Assembly (NCBI GenBank): GCA_021464415.1
Contig: CM038470.1
Location: forward strand, 26,747,601-26,811,600
DNA length: 64,000 nt
Reading direction: 5' to 3'
DNA from: Lonicera japonica
Lineage: Eukaryota; Streptophyta; Magnoliopsida; Dipsacales; Caprifoliaceae
The notes below the pieces were generated by a model. It saw nothing but the letters and a program-made list of their open reading frames with translations. It was not told the origin of the DNA and ran no database searches. Position numbers and translations under genes: made by a program. Below are positions 1 to 12,116 of the stretch, one piece after another (the first letter of the stretch is position 1; every line of letters begins with the position of its first letter).

Positions 1-3000
1 ACACTAAAACACATTATAACACTAATATTTGCTTGGCCATATTGCACCAAGGTAATGTGTACAAACTCGGTGCAATAACACCTAGTATGTCTACGATACC
101 TCGGTGCAATAGGGTTAAGCCGGTGTATTTTTTTTTCCAACAATAGCTCAATCCTATTGTACAGAAGTAATGCGCAAATACTTGGTACTATTGCATACTG
201 AGTAAATGAGATGGAGTGTGTGTTGGAGCACCCACAATGGATATGGTAAATTGTTAAATTCACCATACCTCTCGTACAACGGAAGGAACTTAATAGACAA
301 ACTTACATTATATGGTAAATAGAGGACAAACTTACCATTTGCTTAAATTTTACTCATACGGCTTTTGTTTACTCGTATGACTGATACGGTTGTGTTAGAC
401 TTGTATGAAAAAAAAAAACATACAGGTGTGCGGCACTCGTATGAAATTATATATATATATGTGTGTGTGTGTATATTTGTTTTCTTCCACAAATTCGTTT
501 GCTTGTTGAATTGATTGGACGGTGTTAACTTTTGGGGCTGAAATTGCAAATATGTGTAAAATGTTTAAATTTCAAACCAAATTTTTTTTTTTGGAATTGA
601 TTGGATAGTGTTAACTTTTTTTGCTAGTAGACTTTTTTTTTTGTTGTTGTTGACTACAAGCCATATAAATATATTTTGTCTTTTAAAAAAATTCATATGA
701 GTTATAAAATTGTAGAGTCAAAAACATAATTTATGAAAATTATGAACCACACACGCCGTAAGAAAGAGTTAACCAAAAAAAAATGCTTCATGTGTGTAAA
801 GCTCACTCGTATGAAGCATTTTTTTATATTTCTTTTTAAGTTCAAATTTATACAGGGAAAACGCGCTCGTATGAGTCTTTTTTATGTCATACCCGTTGTG
901 TCTAGTTTCAAAAAAGCAATTTTTAAATTTGGTTTTAAATTTTACAAGTACGATGTAAATTCTCTTAGTAAGGTAAGTGTATAATTAACACCGCCCTTTA
1001 GTTTGAGACATCCCAAAAATAAAAGTGGTACTAAGACGGAGGAAGTAACTACTTTATGTTAAAATATATGCAAAATTAATATTTTTTTATCAAAGCAATG
1101 TACAATATACATTTAACTTTATCCTCTTCTCTCATTGAGTTTTAGCATGGACACACAGTACGTACCCCATATGCGAGTTGTCTATAAGTGTACGTGTCTA
1201 GGACTAACTCTTGATCTTATTTGTTCAATTGTAATTGTAACCACGTTTTAATCATTTTTATTTTATTTTTTGCAATGAAATCATTTCTTTTTTAATTCTA
1301 CATACGTGTTCTCGTGAGATTGATATTGTTATCTAATTTCCATTGTATTCTAAAAACTTGCAAACTTAATTTGGGAGGATAAACTCAACCCCCCTGCTGT
1401 ACGTTCTCGTTTTTAATGTTTCAAATTAAGAGTTGTGGGGCAAAATTAAAGATGGTGGTTGAGTGATGTGGAAAATCAAGCTGTCATGCATATATAGGAT
1501 AATTAAGATGTTCCTATTATATAATTTTCCCAACCAACACCATAGACCTTTTTAGGTCTCTCTTTGATCCGTGTTTGGTAAACAAAGAAAAATTACATCT
1601 ATATCAAGAAATAAGTTACATGGTGATCCACAGTCATCCTATTATTAACTCAAATTAAAAATAAATAAAAAAATGGGCCACATCAATTATTTTTATTATT
1701 AAAACGATGTGTAATTTTTAAAGTATATAATGCAATTTACAAAAACAGTATTATAATTTGACAAATAAATAATTGATTTGACAATAATAACACATAAAAA
1801 AAAATAAACAATGGACAAGAAGAAGAAGAAGAAAAAAGCTTAAACGTAGATTTGTCGGATCGACTTTCCATTAGGAGCAAAAACAATAGCTTCTTATATT
1901 ATCTCACCCTTAAGAATTAATTAACAATGTATTTAATTCTTTTTAGCCTATATTTAGCTATAATACTTTTCACTAATTTTAAGATTCCAAGTCTCCAAGT
2001 CAAAATAGATAAAGAAAAAGCTTAAATCTAGAGTTGGAAAAGAAATTTGTATCCATTAGCAATAATATATAAAATCATGCTTACTTTTATACTTGTTTTG
2101 TTGAACACCCCCACCCCCCTCCCCCTCCCTCCTCCTCTTTTACAAGGTCAATTGTTTTACCACTGCGAATTCAGAATGGAGCAACGTCAAGGGGTGTGTG
2201 GGAGTTTTGATATATAATACTAAAACTATAACCCAACCGACCCAAAAAATCAGTAATCGAAAAGCCAATAACTAACTTTTTTAGTTATGATAGTGGTTAT
2301 ATATAGTTTTTGGTATATCAAAAAAATCAGTTATATTCGATCCAATTATCGAACCGATTCCGTTTAAACCATGGCTATACTTGTTAGGAATAAAAGACAT
2401 AATCTAACACAAAACACCAATATTTTCTACCTTAACGCGTAAATTGTCTCGCTAAATGTCTTGAATATTACTATATTCGTAACATTAAAAAATAATAATA
2501 TACTACAAATTAGAAAATGAAAGGAAAATTAAAATATATCGTGCACTATAATTTTTTGTGAACCCTATAACATGAGTAATTCTGTAAGGTTTACTTGTTG
2601 GTTACTTAAATTTTTATACGACAAAAATTTATTCAACGTATAGGTCTCAAAATTTGTCCCAGAATTGAACTCGGAATCTTTTGTTTTCCAACCAAGATTC
2701 TGAACACCAATTTAGTGTTACTGTTAACTTTATTTTAAAAATATTCTAATGTGACAATGGAATACATAAATATTATTCAAATAAAAACAAAATATTGCAG
2801 TTTTTCCACACGCCGTATGGACCACACGCTGATCTACACGTACTGGTTTAAATAATGTATTAAAATATCTCATAGTTATAATGTCCGCAAAACTACAACA
2901 TAAATTTGATAGTCAACTCATGGAATTTAATTTTTGTTCTTAAAAAAATAAAGTAGGAGTGAAAATTGAGAGAGCCAAATAGAATATATTAATATTTGGA

Positions 3001-3840
3001 AGAAAATGAAGAAATTAATTAACTGCAAATTGTGATTTCCGATAATGATCCAAATCCTCAACAACTTTGAATTTCAGTTCATACTAGCAGTTGGAAACTA
3101 CTTTATCTCCCTCGTATTAACAATTATATTTTTATTTTAATATTTTTTTCCAAAAAAAATACCAATTTTTATTCAATCAGTAGTCATAAACACAATTTAT
3201 TTTTTATCGCAAATTTTGAAATACTAATTATGTTTCAAAAAGCAAACAAGAGGTATTAACTTAAGAAATTATATATATAAAAAAAATGTTAGGAATATTT
3301 TCTCACAAAAGTTTAAACTGTTTAGAAAAATGAGGGATGGAAGTGCTAATATTTGAATTTTGGACCTCCCATACAGCTTGCATCTGATATCATGTTAAAA
3401 ATCATCTCTCAAAAATTTAATTTTTTAAGAGAAGAAACCGTAGTAAATATTAGACTTAACAAAAATTATTAATTTGAAACTAAGATTGTATAAAATGTTA
3501 GTTAACTTTGATTTTGTTCAAAGTTACCGGTGATTAAAATATATTTTGCATTTAGTTCAAAGTCAAGGCATTCGAGTTATGTCAAAAATTTAGAGGAACC
3601 AAATTTACAAAACTAACCTCTTAAGTCTTAACATGCGTGTCAACGATTTTGAATAGGCTTGTGAGGAACCATATGCACACAATTCAAAGTCGAATGTTTT
3701 AATGTTGTTTTTTTATTACATGTAAAATGCATGTTTACTGTTTTTCATTCTTCTTAATTATGCAAACTCGTTATATTTCACGAGTATATTCATCGCATTA
3801 AAAACTTTTATTAGAAACAGTTTTCATTGCAATGAGATTG
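1..3840. other. Gene-free AT-rich intergenic DNA
   Basis: I see no credible gene. The sequence is AT-rich with many homopolymers. A pair of similar segments (about 506-533 and 591-619) shares an 'attgattgga.. gtgttaactttt' core. The motif ctcgtatga recurs near 370, 437, 807 and 867. Positions 990-1045 resemble one end of a Stowaway MITE. Positions 2215-2380 carry accga/cggtt-rich sequence like hAT-type MITEs. Near 3385 is a 'tctgatatcatgtta' segment typical of dispersed dicot repeats. Short open frames here lack codon bias and family resemblance. Confidence 0.6.
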
Positions 3841-3869
3841 TATATATTTCCATCACTCAACCATTACAA

Positions 3870-4646
3870 CACTTTCCTCTCTCAAGTTTCGAAACAGATG
3901 TGTGATTAAGATACAGCATAAGTCCACCACACGGTCCACACACAAGTTTTGAGAATTTATTGAATTTCAGAAGAAAAACAACAACAAACAAATTGGACGT
4001 ACTTATTACGAAATTAATATTTAATTGTGACAAAAATACATTTTAATTGTGGAATGTGCACATTTAACATTGAAATAATTTTATCGGAGAATGTGCACAA
4101 TCTATTACAAAATATTTATCTCTCAAGTTTAGAAGCGTTGCATAGTTAAGATATGTCGTACGCCTCCCGCACAATTTTTGAGAATTTATTGAATTTCAAA
4201 AGAATAACTACAACAAACTATTCAATTCACTATGAAATATTTGTGAAAAAATATATATTTTTGTCGTAGAATGTGCACATTCAACATTGAAATATTTGAA
4301 ACGAAACATATTTTTGCCACATAAGGTACCTATTTAGTGACGAAAATTTGTATTTCGTTGCAAATTGTATTTCTTTAGTGACAAAAGTTAGAATCCACTG
4401 GTAGAGTTGCATCAACCAAAAACTTGTTGATGAAACTCAAAGTTTTGTCGCTAAAATAGAGTATTTCCTAAATTTGGTGCAAATTTTGAATAGCGCAAAA
4501 TATTTTAGTGACAAAAAAATTTTGTGATGAAAATCATTTTTTGTCACCTAATATTTAGTGACCACACAGGAACAAAATATTTATCACTAATATAATTTAT
4601 TTAAAAAAAACAAAAAACGTATATTTACTTGTCATTTGTTGCAGTG
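3870..4646 (-). mobile_element. CACTA-like transposon terminus with subterminal repeats
   Basis: Read on the minus strand, the block begins at 4646 with CACTGCAACAAATGAC, which fits the CACTR-CAA start of plant CACTA (En/Spm) elements. Inward are many copies of short 'tagtgacaaaa / gacgaaaattt / gtcgctaaaa' motifs, the usual style of CACTA subterminal repeats. Two longer segments of about 220 bp (starting near 3878 and 4120) are diverged tandem copies, both containing gagaatttattgaatttc. I found no opposite terminus and no transposase, so this is a fragment or deleted derivative. Confidence 0.45.
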
Positions 4647-4950
4647 ATCATTTCTAAAATTTTCAATGTAGGTTCCAAATAAAGTGAAAAGAAAAAAAAA
4701 ATTCCAATGGATATATGCATATATATAATATACAAGGAAGGATTGCTCCACTTTAACAAAAAGAAGTGATATTTATTTGGAGGTGTAAATAACAAATGTA
4801 TGAAAATTTGTGGAAATAATCTATATAGCAAGTACATTACTTCCACAAAATGTCATAAAAGAATTGAATCTAGAAGTAGCTGCATTGAAAATTTGAGATA
4901 TGCACATTTTTCGTCGTTGAAATTTTTAATAGTCATCTGACCTACTTTCA

Positions 4951-5215
4951 AGTTAAATATTTTTATGAAATTTGATATAGGTGATCTACGCATCATGTAG
5001 ATCACCTATACAAATTTTCATAAAAAAATTCTCACCTACTCCTGGATTGAATATTTTTATGAAATTTGATAGAGTTGATCTACGCATCATGTAGATCATC
5101 TCTACAAATTTTCATAAAAAAATTCTCACCTACTTCCAAATTGAATATTTTTATGAAATTTGATAAAATGTGATCTATGCATCATGTAAATTAACTTTAC
5201 AAATTTTCATAAAAA
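4951..5215. repeat. Three tandem ~94-bp units, each a hairpin
   Basis: Units begin near 4957, 5051 and 5145. Each reads 'atttttatgaaatttgat .. gatctacgcatcatgtagatc .. caaattttcataaaaa', so each is an inverted repeat centred on gcatcatg. The first unit is nearly perfect (gatataggtgatctac against gtagatcacctatac); the third is the most decayed. Linkers share 'tctcacctact'. No coding potential. Confidence 0.85.
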
Positions 5216-5220
5216 AAATC

Positions 5221-6734
5221 ATATATTAGCTTTCCAAATAAGCATTATTTTTTATTATTATTAAAATAAAAGAAAATATTTCTCTTTAATTATATCCTTA
5301 ACTATATGCGTATATATAATGATTAAATGTTAAAAGTTTGGATGAAGCACTACCCATGGCATGCATGAGCTTGTCCATTCCATGCATGTTTAGGAAAGGA
5401 GGATATATATATATATAAAGTTCTCTATAAAATTATTATTCAACACCCCATTTTTGAAACTCCTTTGTCCCCCACTTTACATCTTGTATAAAAAGTAAAC
5501 GTAATAAATAAACAAATATGCACTTTTAACATTTTCTTAGTTTAAAATGGAAAAGTAGAGGGACCCAATGGTACGTAAGCGTCCATTTCACACTGGCTTG
5601 AGTTGGCAATTCGAGCTTTAATTATTTGGTAGTTTATAACTAATGTGAATCTCCTTAGTATGCTTAAGGTATTGTTATTTTTATTTTGAAAAAAATACAG
5701 AGTACAATTTTTTAAAATAATATTATATTTTAAAAAATAATAATAATTTATTCTGCCAATATAAATAGCGTATTATATATATATATATATGTGTGTGTGT
5801 GCGTGACTATATAAAAGTGTTTTATTTTTAATTTTTACAAATCTTGTATATTTGGACCACCTAGTTTGAACATTTATTTATTATTCAAAAAATTTACATA
5901 TCAACTCAAATAATTGTTGAAAAAAAGAGATATATATTGTTGGCCACTTTATAGTAATTTGCATATCATCCTGCTTGTATTTATTACCTTTTTATATTTA
6001 TGTGTACAAGACATGCACTTTCGAATTGATTTGTCTCTCCAGATGTGAGCAAGTGGGGGTTGCACGTGAGAAAAAATGTTAAAGAATATGATATACATTA
6101 TTGGTCCATTTTTAGTAATTTAAGTTTTTGGATAAGATGGTTTCTAACTGTTATAGCTGTGTCAATGATATACCTCTCCCAAACCAATGCACAAATTTGT
6201 GAGACATTGAACATAGAAGAAAATATTAATTTCTTGAATTATATTGCTAAGATAGTCATTCAAATATGTGGAAATTAAACAAAAAGAAATTAAGTAACAT
6301 ATAAAATATGATAAGAAATAGAAAATGATTATCTTTCAGTATATATAAATAGGACCTTAAGAATACGATATATTACAAGTATTCTTAAAACATGCCTTAC
6401 TATTTGTAAATACTTTCTTGCTAAATTAATTAAGAGTGTCTATTATTTAAGTTTAGAACATCGTCTTAAATTAAGAATTTAATTTTTACTTTTGATATAA
6501 TCAGCACTACTTACGAGCAAATGTCGAGATTCATTTGCAGCATCTTATTTCTCACTCTCTAGTCGCTACGCAAAAAAACTCATTCCATTTAATTGTAATT
6601 TTTTTCTTTTAATATCTTATACTGGCGAGATAGTAGATATCAGAGCTAGGATCAGAGAGAATTTGAATTCTTTATTTATAAAGCTTAAGTTTAACTTAAG
6701 TTTGAATCTTATTATTTGTAATTGAAGGGCATGA
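5221..6734. other. AT-rich spacer, no gene seen
   Basis: Contains a TA/TG microsatellite near 5775-5805 and a TA run near 5405. The 77-codon open frame at 6045-6278 has no recognisable features and sits in low-complexity AT DNA, so I do not call it a gene. Confidence 0.5.
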
Positions 6735-7009
6735 AAATAACGTTCCAAACTCATGACAAACTAGCATTATCCGAGCTCACATAGAATCCGAGTTCACTGC
6801 AGGAGAGGTATACTGGTCAATTCGTTTTATACTGGAAGAATGCCAATCTTATGGTGGGGAATATGTTGCCTCCAAGATCTATTCCTGAAGGTGATGTTGT
6901 TTGTAATGTTGAACATCATGTTGGCGATCGTGATGTGTTGGCTAAGGTTTCGGGGGATTATGCTATTGTTATCGGTCACAATCCTGATAATGGAACTTCA
7001 AGATTGAAG
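6735..7009 (+). pseudogene. Ribosomal protein uL2 (RPL8) gene fragment
   Basis: From about 6800 the + strand reads ERYTGQF, then [40 protein letters not shown] and HNPDNGTSR. This is a clear match to the middle of cytosolic 60S ribosomal protein L8 (uL2), whose usual text includes [18 protein letters not shown] and HNPDNGT. Similarity begins weakly near 6735 (KITFQTHD against RVTFRHPF), shifts frame near 6800, and stops abruptly after residues SRLK at about 7009. The N-terminal half and the conserved C-terminal half are absent, and several invariant residues are changed. It is a dead, intronless-looking fragment, either a decayed retrocopy or a piece captured by a transposon; the neighbouring LTR-like sequence is compatible with the second. 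Confidence 0.8.
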
Positions 7010-7079
7010 AAAAAAGGCTCCCAAAGCAGCAACACGTGGCAACAGCACAGCGATAGCGTGGCCCGACACCCAACGGCTA

Positions 7080-7425
7080 GATACTAACTGTCCACTACAC
7101 AACCGATTCCATATTTTACTCCACTTTCCCCCTAACATGGGAGGTGGGACTTATCACCTTGTAACAACTACTTCTTTGCATCTATAAAAAGAACTAGCCC
7201 TAGCCATTTACATGATCGAGTTCAGGCATATTTGAGAAACAAGATTTTCCTACTATGTTAGTGCTAGTAAAAAATCACCATTAAAGTGTGGACGTAAATT
7301 AGACCTACTATCCATTGGTTGGAAGAACCATCCTTCACCAAAAATCTGTGTGTGGTCTTATTATATTTTCCTAAGCTTGTTCATAAATTTTGTGTGTGGA
7401 CAACATTCTTCCCCTAAAAAAATTT
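7080..7425 (+). mobile_element. Possible degraded LTR (solo LTR-like)
   Basis: The block looks like plant LTR sequence: a TATAAAAA box at 7183, a short leader, then 'gtggacgtaaattagacc .. gaaccatc .. aaaatctgtgtgtggtc .. ttattatattttcc', resembling the R/U5 end of many plant LTRs ('gtggacgtaggn.. ccgaaccacgtaaa .. ctgtgtn'). I could not define the ends or a target duplication, and no retrotransposon coding region flanks it. Confidence 0.35.
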
Positions 7426-7429
7426 ATTT

Positions 7430-8530
7430 ACCCTACAATAATCTCTTTTGAAAGACAATATATAAAAATCACCGTAAATACTCACCGAGTATTTTAAAAT
7501 ATTTTAATCTTGAACTCAAATAGACTATTCTCACCTAAACTTTATAAAACTTTTTGTAACAAAAAGAAAAGTAAGCTGTTATCCGTTTTCGTCAATGTTC
7601 TAAGTAGGAAAAGTCCAGAAGTGTTGCAGAGTTTGTCAAGCAAGCAAAATAATGTTAACTTCTATATATAAGAAAGGGTACATTTGACAATTTGAATTGA
7701 ATTCTACCATCGATCTATACTGGCTTTAAGGTTGGATTCCATTGGGAGAAAAGTGGTCAACTTCATATCTAGCCTGTGGTTGCTTGCCCATACAAAATTC
7801 TTGGTTGACAAAAAAAAATTCTTTCATAGTTGGTATATTAATAAAGTTCGGAAAGAAAAGACACATAATTTATGAAAATATAAAATAATATATTTTTAAC
7901 TAGATCAAAAAAGGGTTGTTCAAAAAAAGAAAAAAAAAACAACGCTAGATGAAAAAGAGATTTTATCTAATGCACTTAAATTGATCCAAAAGGATAACAT
8001 CTCTTTTAGCAGTACTCATAACCGATTTAAAACAAATATATAGTATCATATACAAGAACCATCCTCTGTGTATATATTTGTTGATAACTACACAAGGTAT
8101 ATGTATTTTTAAACTCTGTTCAATAATAATATGAAAAAAAAAAAAAAACCACTTGATTTATGTAAAAAGTTAAACGATAAGTTGAGACATGATGAAATGC
8201 TCTTTGTGTAATGTTCATTTTTATGAATAAATATCTTCCATCTTTCGTTACTTTTTGTAAAAAAAGAAAATTCTTTCTTGACCACTAAAAATGCACCGGT
8301 TCAATGTAAGATTGGCATTTTAAGGGTCATTCAGACAAAATATTAGTTAAAGTATACGTAAGCTGATGATATGGATATCCTGTAAAAAAGAAAAGGAAAA
8401 AAAAAAAAAAAAAGTCTAACTAACAATACAACAGACCAAGCGGTGATTGGACAATCAACATCAACTCCTACCAAATGCTATTAAGTCCTCAATGTGAATA
8501 AGTTCGAAAGGGCATTTGTTGAACACTCCC
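7430..8530. other. Upstream spacer of the PLA1 gene, no gene seen
   Basis: AT-rich DNA with several A-runs (for example 8133-8147 and 8396-8414). Nothing coding is recognisable. Confidence 0.5.
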
Positions 8531-8536
8531 TCTTTC

Positions 8537-8575
8537 TATATATACCTCGCATTCATCCATCCTTTCAAGTTTTAA

Positions 8576-8617
<42 letters not shown>

Positions 8618-8627
8618 CTATCTAACA
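8537..8627 (+). promoter_or_regulatory. PLA1 core promoter and CT-rich leader
   Basis: A TATATATA box lies at 8537-8544, about 85 bp before the ATG, so the transcript probably starts near 8570. The leader is mostly a (CT)n tract (about 8580-8614) ending just before the start codon, a common feature of plant 5' UTRs. Confidence 0.6.
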
Positions 8628-10217
8628 ATGCTTACCAGCTTAACACTTCCGCCAAATAACCTCACCCACTTAATTCAACCCAAAATTTCCACCTCTCATT
8701 CCAAGGGAGGGTCACCATTAAACCCTTCAGCAAAAACTCAGCAACACCCAGAAAATTTACATTCAACCGAGTTAACTCGAACTCACCTATCAAACCTCCA
8801 AATTCTACTTCAAAAACAGCAAACTAAACCCAACCCGCCTGAACCACGCCCAGTTGAGTCGCCTCCCAATAACACATCCCCAAAAGAGAGAGCACATAAC
8901 CTATTGGCAAAGCTCAATTTGGCCAGAATTTGGCCCAGTGAAACTTATCCCACGGAGGAAATGTCGCCACGTCATCTCAACCGCCTCCGGCGACTTTTAT
9001 CGAAGTCCAGCGAGTGCTCTCCGAGGAGCAGCCTCGGCAGCCGGTGGAAGGAGTATCACGGCTGCAATGACTGGTCCGGCCTCCTCGATCCGCTCGACGA
9101 GAATCTCCGGAGAGAAATTGTCCGGTACGGTGAGTTTGTCCAGTCAGCATATAAATATTTTCACTCGAATCCAGCCACGTCAGCGGAAGGTGCTGCCTTT
9201 CCTCGCCAAGTGGCGTTGCCAGATAGGTCTTATAGGGTGACAAGGAGTCTTTATGCCACGTCATCAATCGGGTTGCCTAGTTGGGTGGATGACATGGCAC
9301 CGGATCTTGACTGGATGACCCAAAGGTCGAGTTGGGTTGGGTACGTGGCGGTTTGCGAGGATAAGAGGGAAATCCAACGGATGGGACGAAGGGATATTGT
9401 GATTGCACTCCGTGGAACAGCCACTTGTCTCGAGTGGGGAGAGAATATGAGGGACTTGCTAGTTAAAATCCCGGGCCAAAATGACCCGGCCCATGGACAA
9501 CCCAAAGTCGAATGTGGGTTCTTAAGCTTGTATAAGACACCTGGAGCCCATGTGCCAAGCCTAGCCGAGTCAGTTGTCAAAGAAGTTCGCCGACTAATAG
9601 AATTATACAAGGGAGAAAATTTAAGCATTACCGTAACTGGACATAGTCTCGGAGCAGCATTAGCCTTATTAGTAGCTGATGAACTGAGCACGTGTTCGCC
9701 GGAGCCACCGCCAGTGGCAGTATTTTCATTTGGTGGACCGCGCGTTGGTAATCGAGACTTTGCGGATCGAATTAAAGCAAAAAACGTTAAAGTCTTACGA
9801 ATTGTGAACTCACAAGACATGATTACTAGAGTTCCGGGCATGTTTGTGAACGAAACGCTCGATGAAAAGTTGAGAAACATTGGTGCTGATGGCGTTCTTA
9901 AAGTATTTGATAAAATGCCGTGGGCATATGCACATGTAGGCACAGAACTAAGAGTTGATACAAAAATGTCTCCGTATTTAAAACCAAACGCAGACGTGGC
10001 GTGTTGCCATGACTTGGAGGCATACTTGCACTTAGTGGATGGTTTTTTGGCATCAAATTGTCCATTTAGAGCCAATGCAAAGAGGAGTTTATTAAGGTTG
10101 CTAAATGAGCAAAAATCAAATGTGAAAAAATTGTATACTAGTAAGGCTAAAGCACTGAGGTTAAATACAGCAAGAGAAAATGTTGATATGTCTAGTTGTT
10201 TACCGAGCCCATCTTGA
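8628..10217 (+). CDS. Class I phospholipase A1 (DAD1-like), probably plastidial
   Basis: Intronless 529-residue lipase. Class I PLA1 enzymes hydrolyse sn-1 acyl chains of glycerolipids in plastids; relatives DAD1 and DGL feed linolenate into jasmonate synthesis. Residues 1-90 are rich in Ser, Thr, Asn and Pro with few acidic residues, like a transit peptide. The class-3 lipase domain follows: [18 protein letters not shown] (family signature at its entry), [12 protein letters not shown], then the nucleophile elbow GHSLG with Ser340. By family comparison Asp397 ([11 protein letters not shown]) and His461 ([14 protein letters not shown]) complete the triad. The start is the first ATG after the CT-rich leader. 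A likely poly(A) signal, aataaatg, lies near 10257. The sequence fits the I-alpha2/I-beta2/I-gamma group better than DAD1 itself, but I cannot assign the subclass. A 274-codon antisense frame inside it is a shadow. Confidence 0.93.
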   Translation: MLTSLTLPPNNLTHLIQPKISTSHSKGGSPLNPSAKTQQHPENLHSTELTRTHLSNLQILLQKQQTKPNPPEPRPVESPPNNTSPKERAHNLLAKLNLARIWPSETYPTEEMSPRHLNRLRRLLSKSSECSPRSSLGSRWKEYHGCNDWSGLLDPLDENLRREIVRYGEFVQSAYKYFHSNPATSAEGAAFPRQVALPDRSYRVTRSLYATSSIGLPSWVDDMAPDLDWMTQRSSWVGYVAVCEDKREIQRMGRRDIVIALRGTATCLEWGENMRDLLVKIPGQNDPAHGQPKVECGFLSLYKTPGAHVPSLAESVVKEVRRLIELYKGENLSITVTGHSLGAALALLVADELSTCSPEPPPVAVFSFGGPRVGNRDFADRIKAKNVKVLRIVNSQDMITRVPGMFVNETLDEKLRNIGADGVLKVFDKMPWAYAHVGTELRVDTKMSPYLKPNADVACCHDLEAYLHLVDGFLASNCPFRANAKRSLLRLLNEQKSNVKKLYTSKAKALRLNTARENVDMSSCLPSPS

Positions 10218-10399
10218 TCAAAATATATAGAAATAGAAAATTGTAGGTATACATATTAAATAAATGTAAATGTCAATTTAAGGGAGAAGAATTATATGAA
10301 AGAAACTTATTTCTTCTTCTCATTGCCATGTCAATCATGCAGCATTGCAGCCGAGACAAATATTAAGGATACCATTAATAGAAATAATAGATCTTTAAA

Positions 10400-10500
10400 C
10401 TAATACAATTATTCTAGTGGTCAGAATTCGCTTCGACTAGTAAAAAGTCATGGGTTCGGTTCACTCGAAAAAAAAAATCTTTAGATGAGAATTTGTGTTT
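10400..10500 (+). repeat. SINE-like segment with pol III B-box match
   Basis: tagtggtcagaattcg (about 10415) followed about 35 bp later by tcatgggttcggttcactcg resembles the A and B boxes of tRNA-derived SINEs, with an A-rich tract immediately after. Ends and target duplications were not found. Confidence 0.3.
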
Positions 10501-10916
10501 GGTATAACACTTTAAGGTCTTATTGTATAAACTATAAACCCTATGTTTGAATGGAGGAAAAAATTAAGATTTAAGCTAAAGTCGGAATTTGGAGCGAGGA
10601 AAAGTGGAAGGCAATCGTTTGATAAAATTAAGGAAGAATTTAAAATTTTACGCTTAGTAAATTTGCTGAATTTTTTCTTTTAAAACTTTCGTCTTATTTT
10701 TTAGTGGTACTAGATGTTATTATCCAAATTTAGACTTAAAACAAGTAATATTGTAGTTTAAGTCATTTTTAAAATTCTACATACAAAATGTCCAAACATA
10801 AAGAATTTTAAATTATGGAATTTTAAATTAAATCATTTATATTTCAGTGAATTTAAAAAAAATCATTCAAATACAGAGTAAATGAATATTTTTGAAACAC
10901 TTTCTTACCATGATCC

Positions 10917-12108
10917 GAGGCCCAGCTACATGGGCATGCAACCTAGGCAAATGCCTAGGGCTCGATGTAGAGAGATGGCACCAAAAAAAAAGTTTAAGTA
11001 TCTAATTGTAATGAATAAAAGTTGAGGAGGTATTTTATAAGTTGGAATAAACCTTGATGGAGAGAGATCCCGAGAGGTATTTATTTTGTCTCTTTTTTTT
11101 CTTTCATTCTGCTCTCTCTCTCTCTCTGTTTTCCGTCTCCATCCACCGTCCACATCTCTACTCATGGCTCACCTGTGGCTCCGACACTCTAAGCCTCCGA
11201 CCAAGGGCACCAACTCACCAAGGTAGATTTTTAAGCCCTAAAATCCTAAATCCCTAATTTTTGATATGTTATTTAGTTATGAACTTACGGAGTTATATAT
11301 TTCTAATTTCTTCTATTGTTCTTGATTTTTGATTATTTAGTATGATATATTGATATTGATTTGTTGATTTTTTATTCCCTAGTAATGATTTATGAATTTA
11401 TTGATTTGTTTTCCATAATCATGAATCCTGATTTATAATTATTTGTTGATTGTTGAATATTGATTATTGATTCATGTTTTTCATATTTGTTGATTTATGA
11501 TTTATGATATTTCTTGAATCTTGATTTATGATTATATAGCCCTAATTTATTTTATTAGATTTAGTTATTTAGTTGTTAAATATTAGTTTAATTCTTGATT
11601 AGTTGTACAAGATTAGGTGTGTTTATTGTCATGATTAATTGATTATTTGTAATTTTGTATACTTGTATTAGTCGGACAAGCGGATATAATTGATTATTTG
11701 ATGGTGATTGTAATTTGTTTTTTTATTAGTTTTACAATGTCGGGCAAGCGGATACAAGACTTTGAAGTAAAAAGAGAAAAATTCAAAAAAGAAGAGAGTT
11801 GGTTGTACAATCTATTGCAGGTTTTATGGATAGGTATGCAAAAAAAAAGACCGGGATGGTTTTGTATTTTTTTGTTACAAACTCGAAGATTTATCTATCA
11901 ATCTTATGTTAATTGTTGCTTTAATTATTTTTATTTTTTTTAAATTTAGTAATTGATTGGTTCTATTTTTTGGAGTCTTTTGGTTTCAAATTATTAAATA
12001 TTATGATTTTGAGATTACTTTGTTGAAGAAAAAAATAATAATATAGAGCTCCAATTTTCATGGGTATCAAATTTCGCTTAGGGCCTCAATATCCATCAAG
12101 CCGGCCTG
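10917..12108. mobile_element. Deleted hAT-family transposon with intact 8-bp target duplication
   Basis: The element is flanked by identical 8-bp copies of catgatcc (10909-10916 and 12109-12116), the target-site length of hAT elements. The ends are inverted: left gaggcccagctacatgg, right (reverse complement) caggccggcttgatgg. Subterminal tracts 'cctaggcaaatgcctagggc' and 'ggccctaagcgaaat' are typical of the plant hAT group that encodes TTF/zinc-finger transposases. Inside, 11737-11870 retains a frameshifted remnant of the N-terminal region of such a protein (MSGKRI.. KREKFKKEES, then in another frame VVQSIAGFMDRYAKKKTG). The rest of the transposase is missing, so at 1,192 bp it is non-autonomous. 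The exact duplication suggests a fairly recent insertion. Confidence 0.85.
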
Positions 12109-12116
12109 CATGATCC

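Noticed and set aside
733..984. 83-codon open frame, Lys/Phe-rich
   Set aside because: Composition simply reflects AT-rich DNA; the region contains repeated ctcgtatga motifs.
4951..5215. Possible CRISPR-like array (regularly spaced repeats)
   Set aside because: Plant nuclear DNA; the units are contiguous hairpins without distinct spacers.
6045..6278. 77-codon open frame in AT-rich spacer
   Set aside because: No recognisable motif, unusual codon pattern, and no supporting promoter or splice context.
9251..10075. 274-codon open frame on the minus strand inside the PLA1 gene
   Set aside because: It is the antisense shadow of a well-conserved lipase; it has no family resemblance of its own.
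11054..11257. Open frames on both strands near the left end of the hAT element
   Set aside because: They lie in CT-rich subterminal sequence of the transposon and do not resemble transposase.
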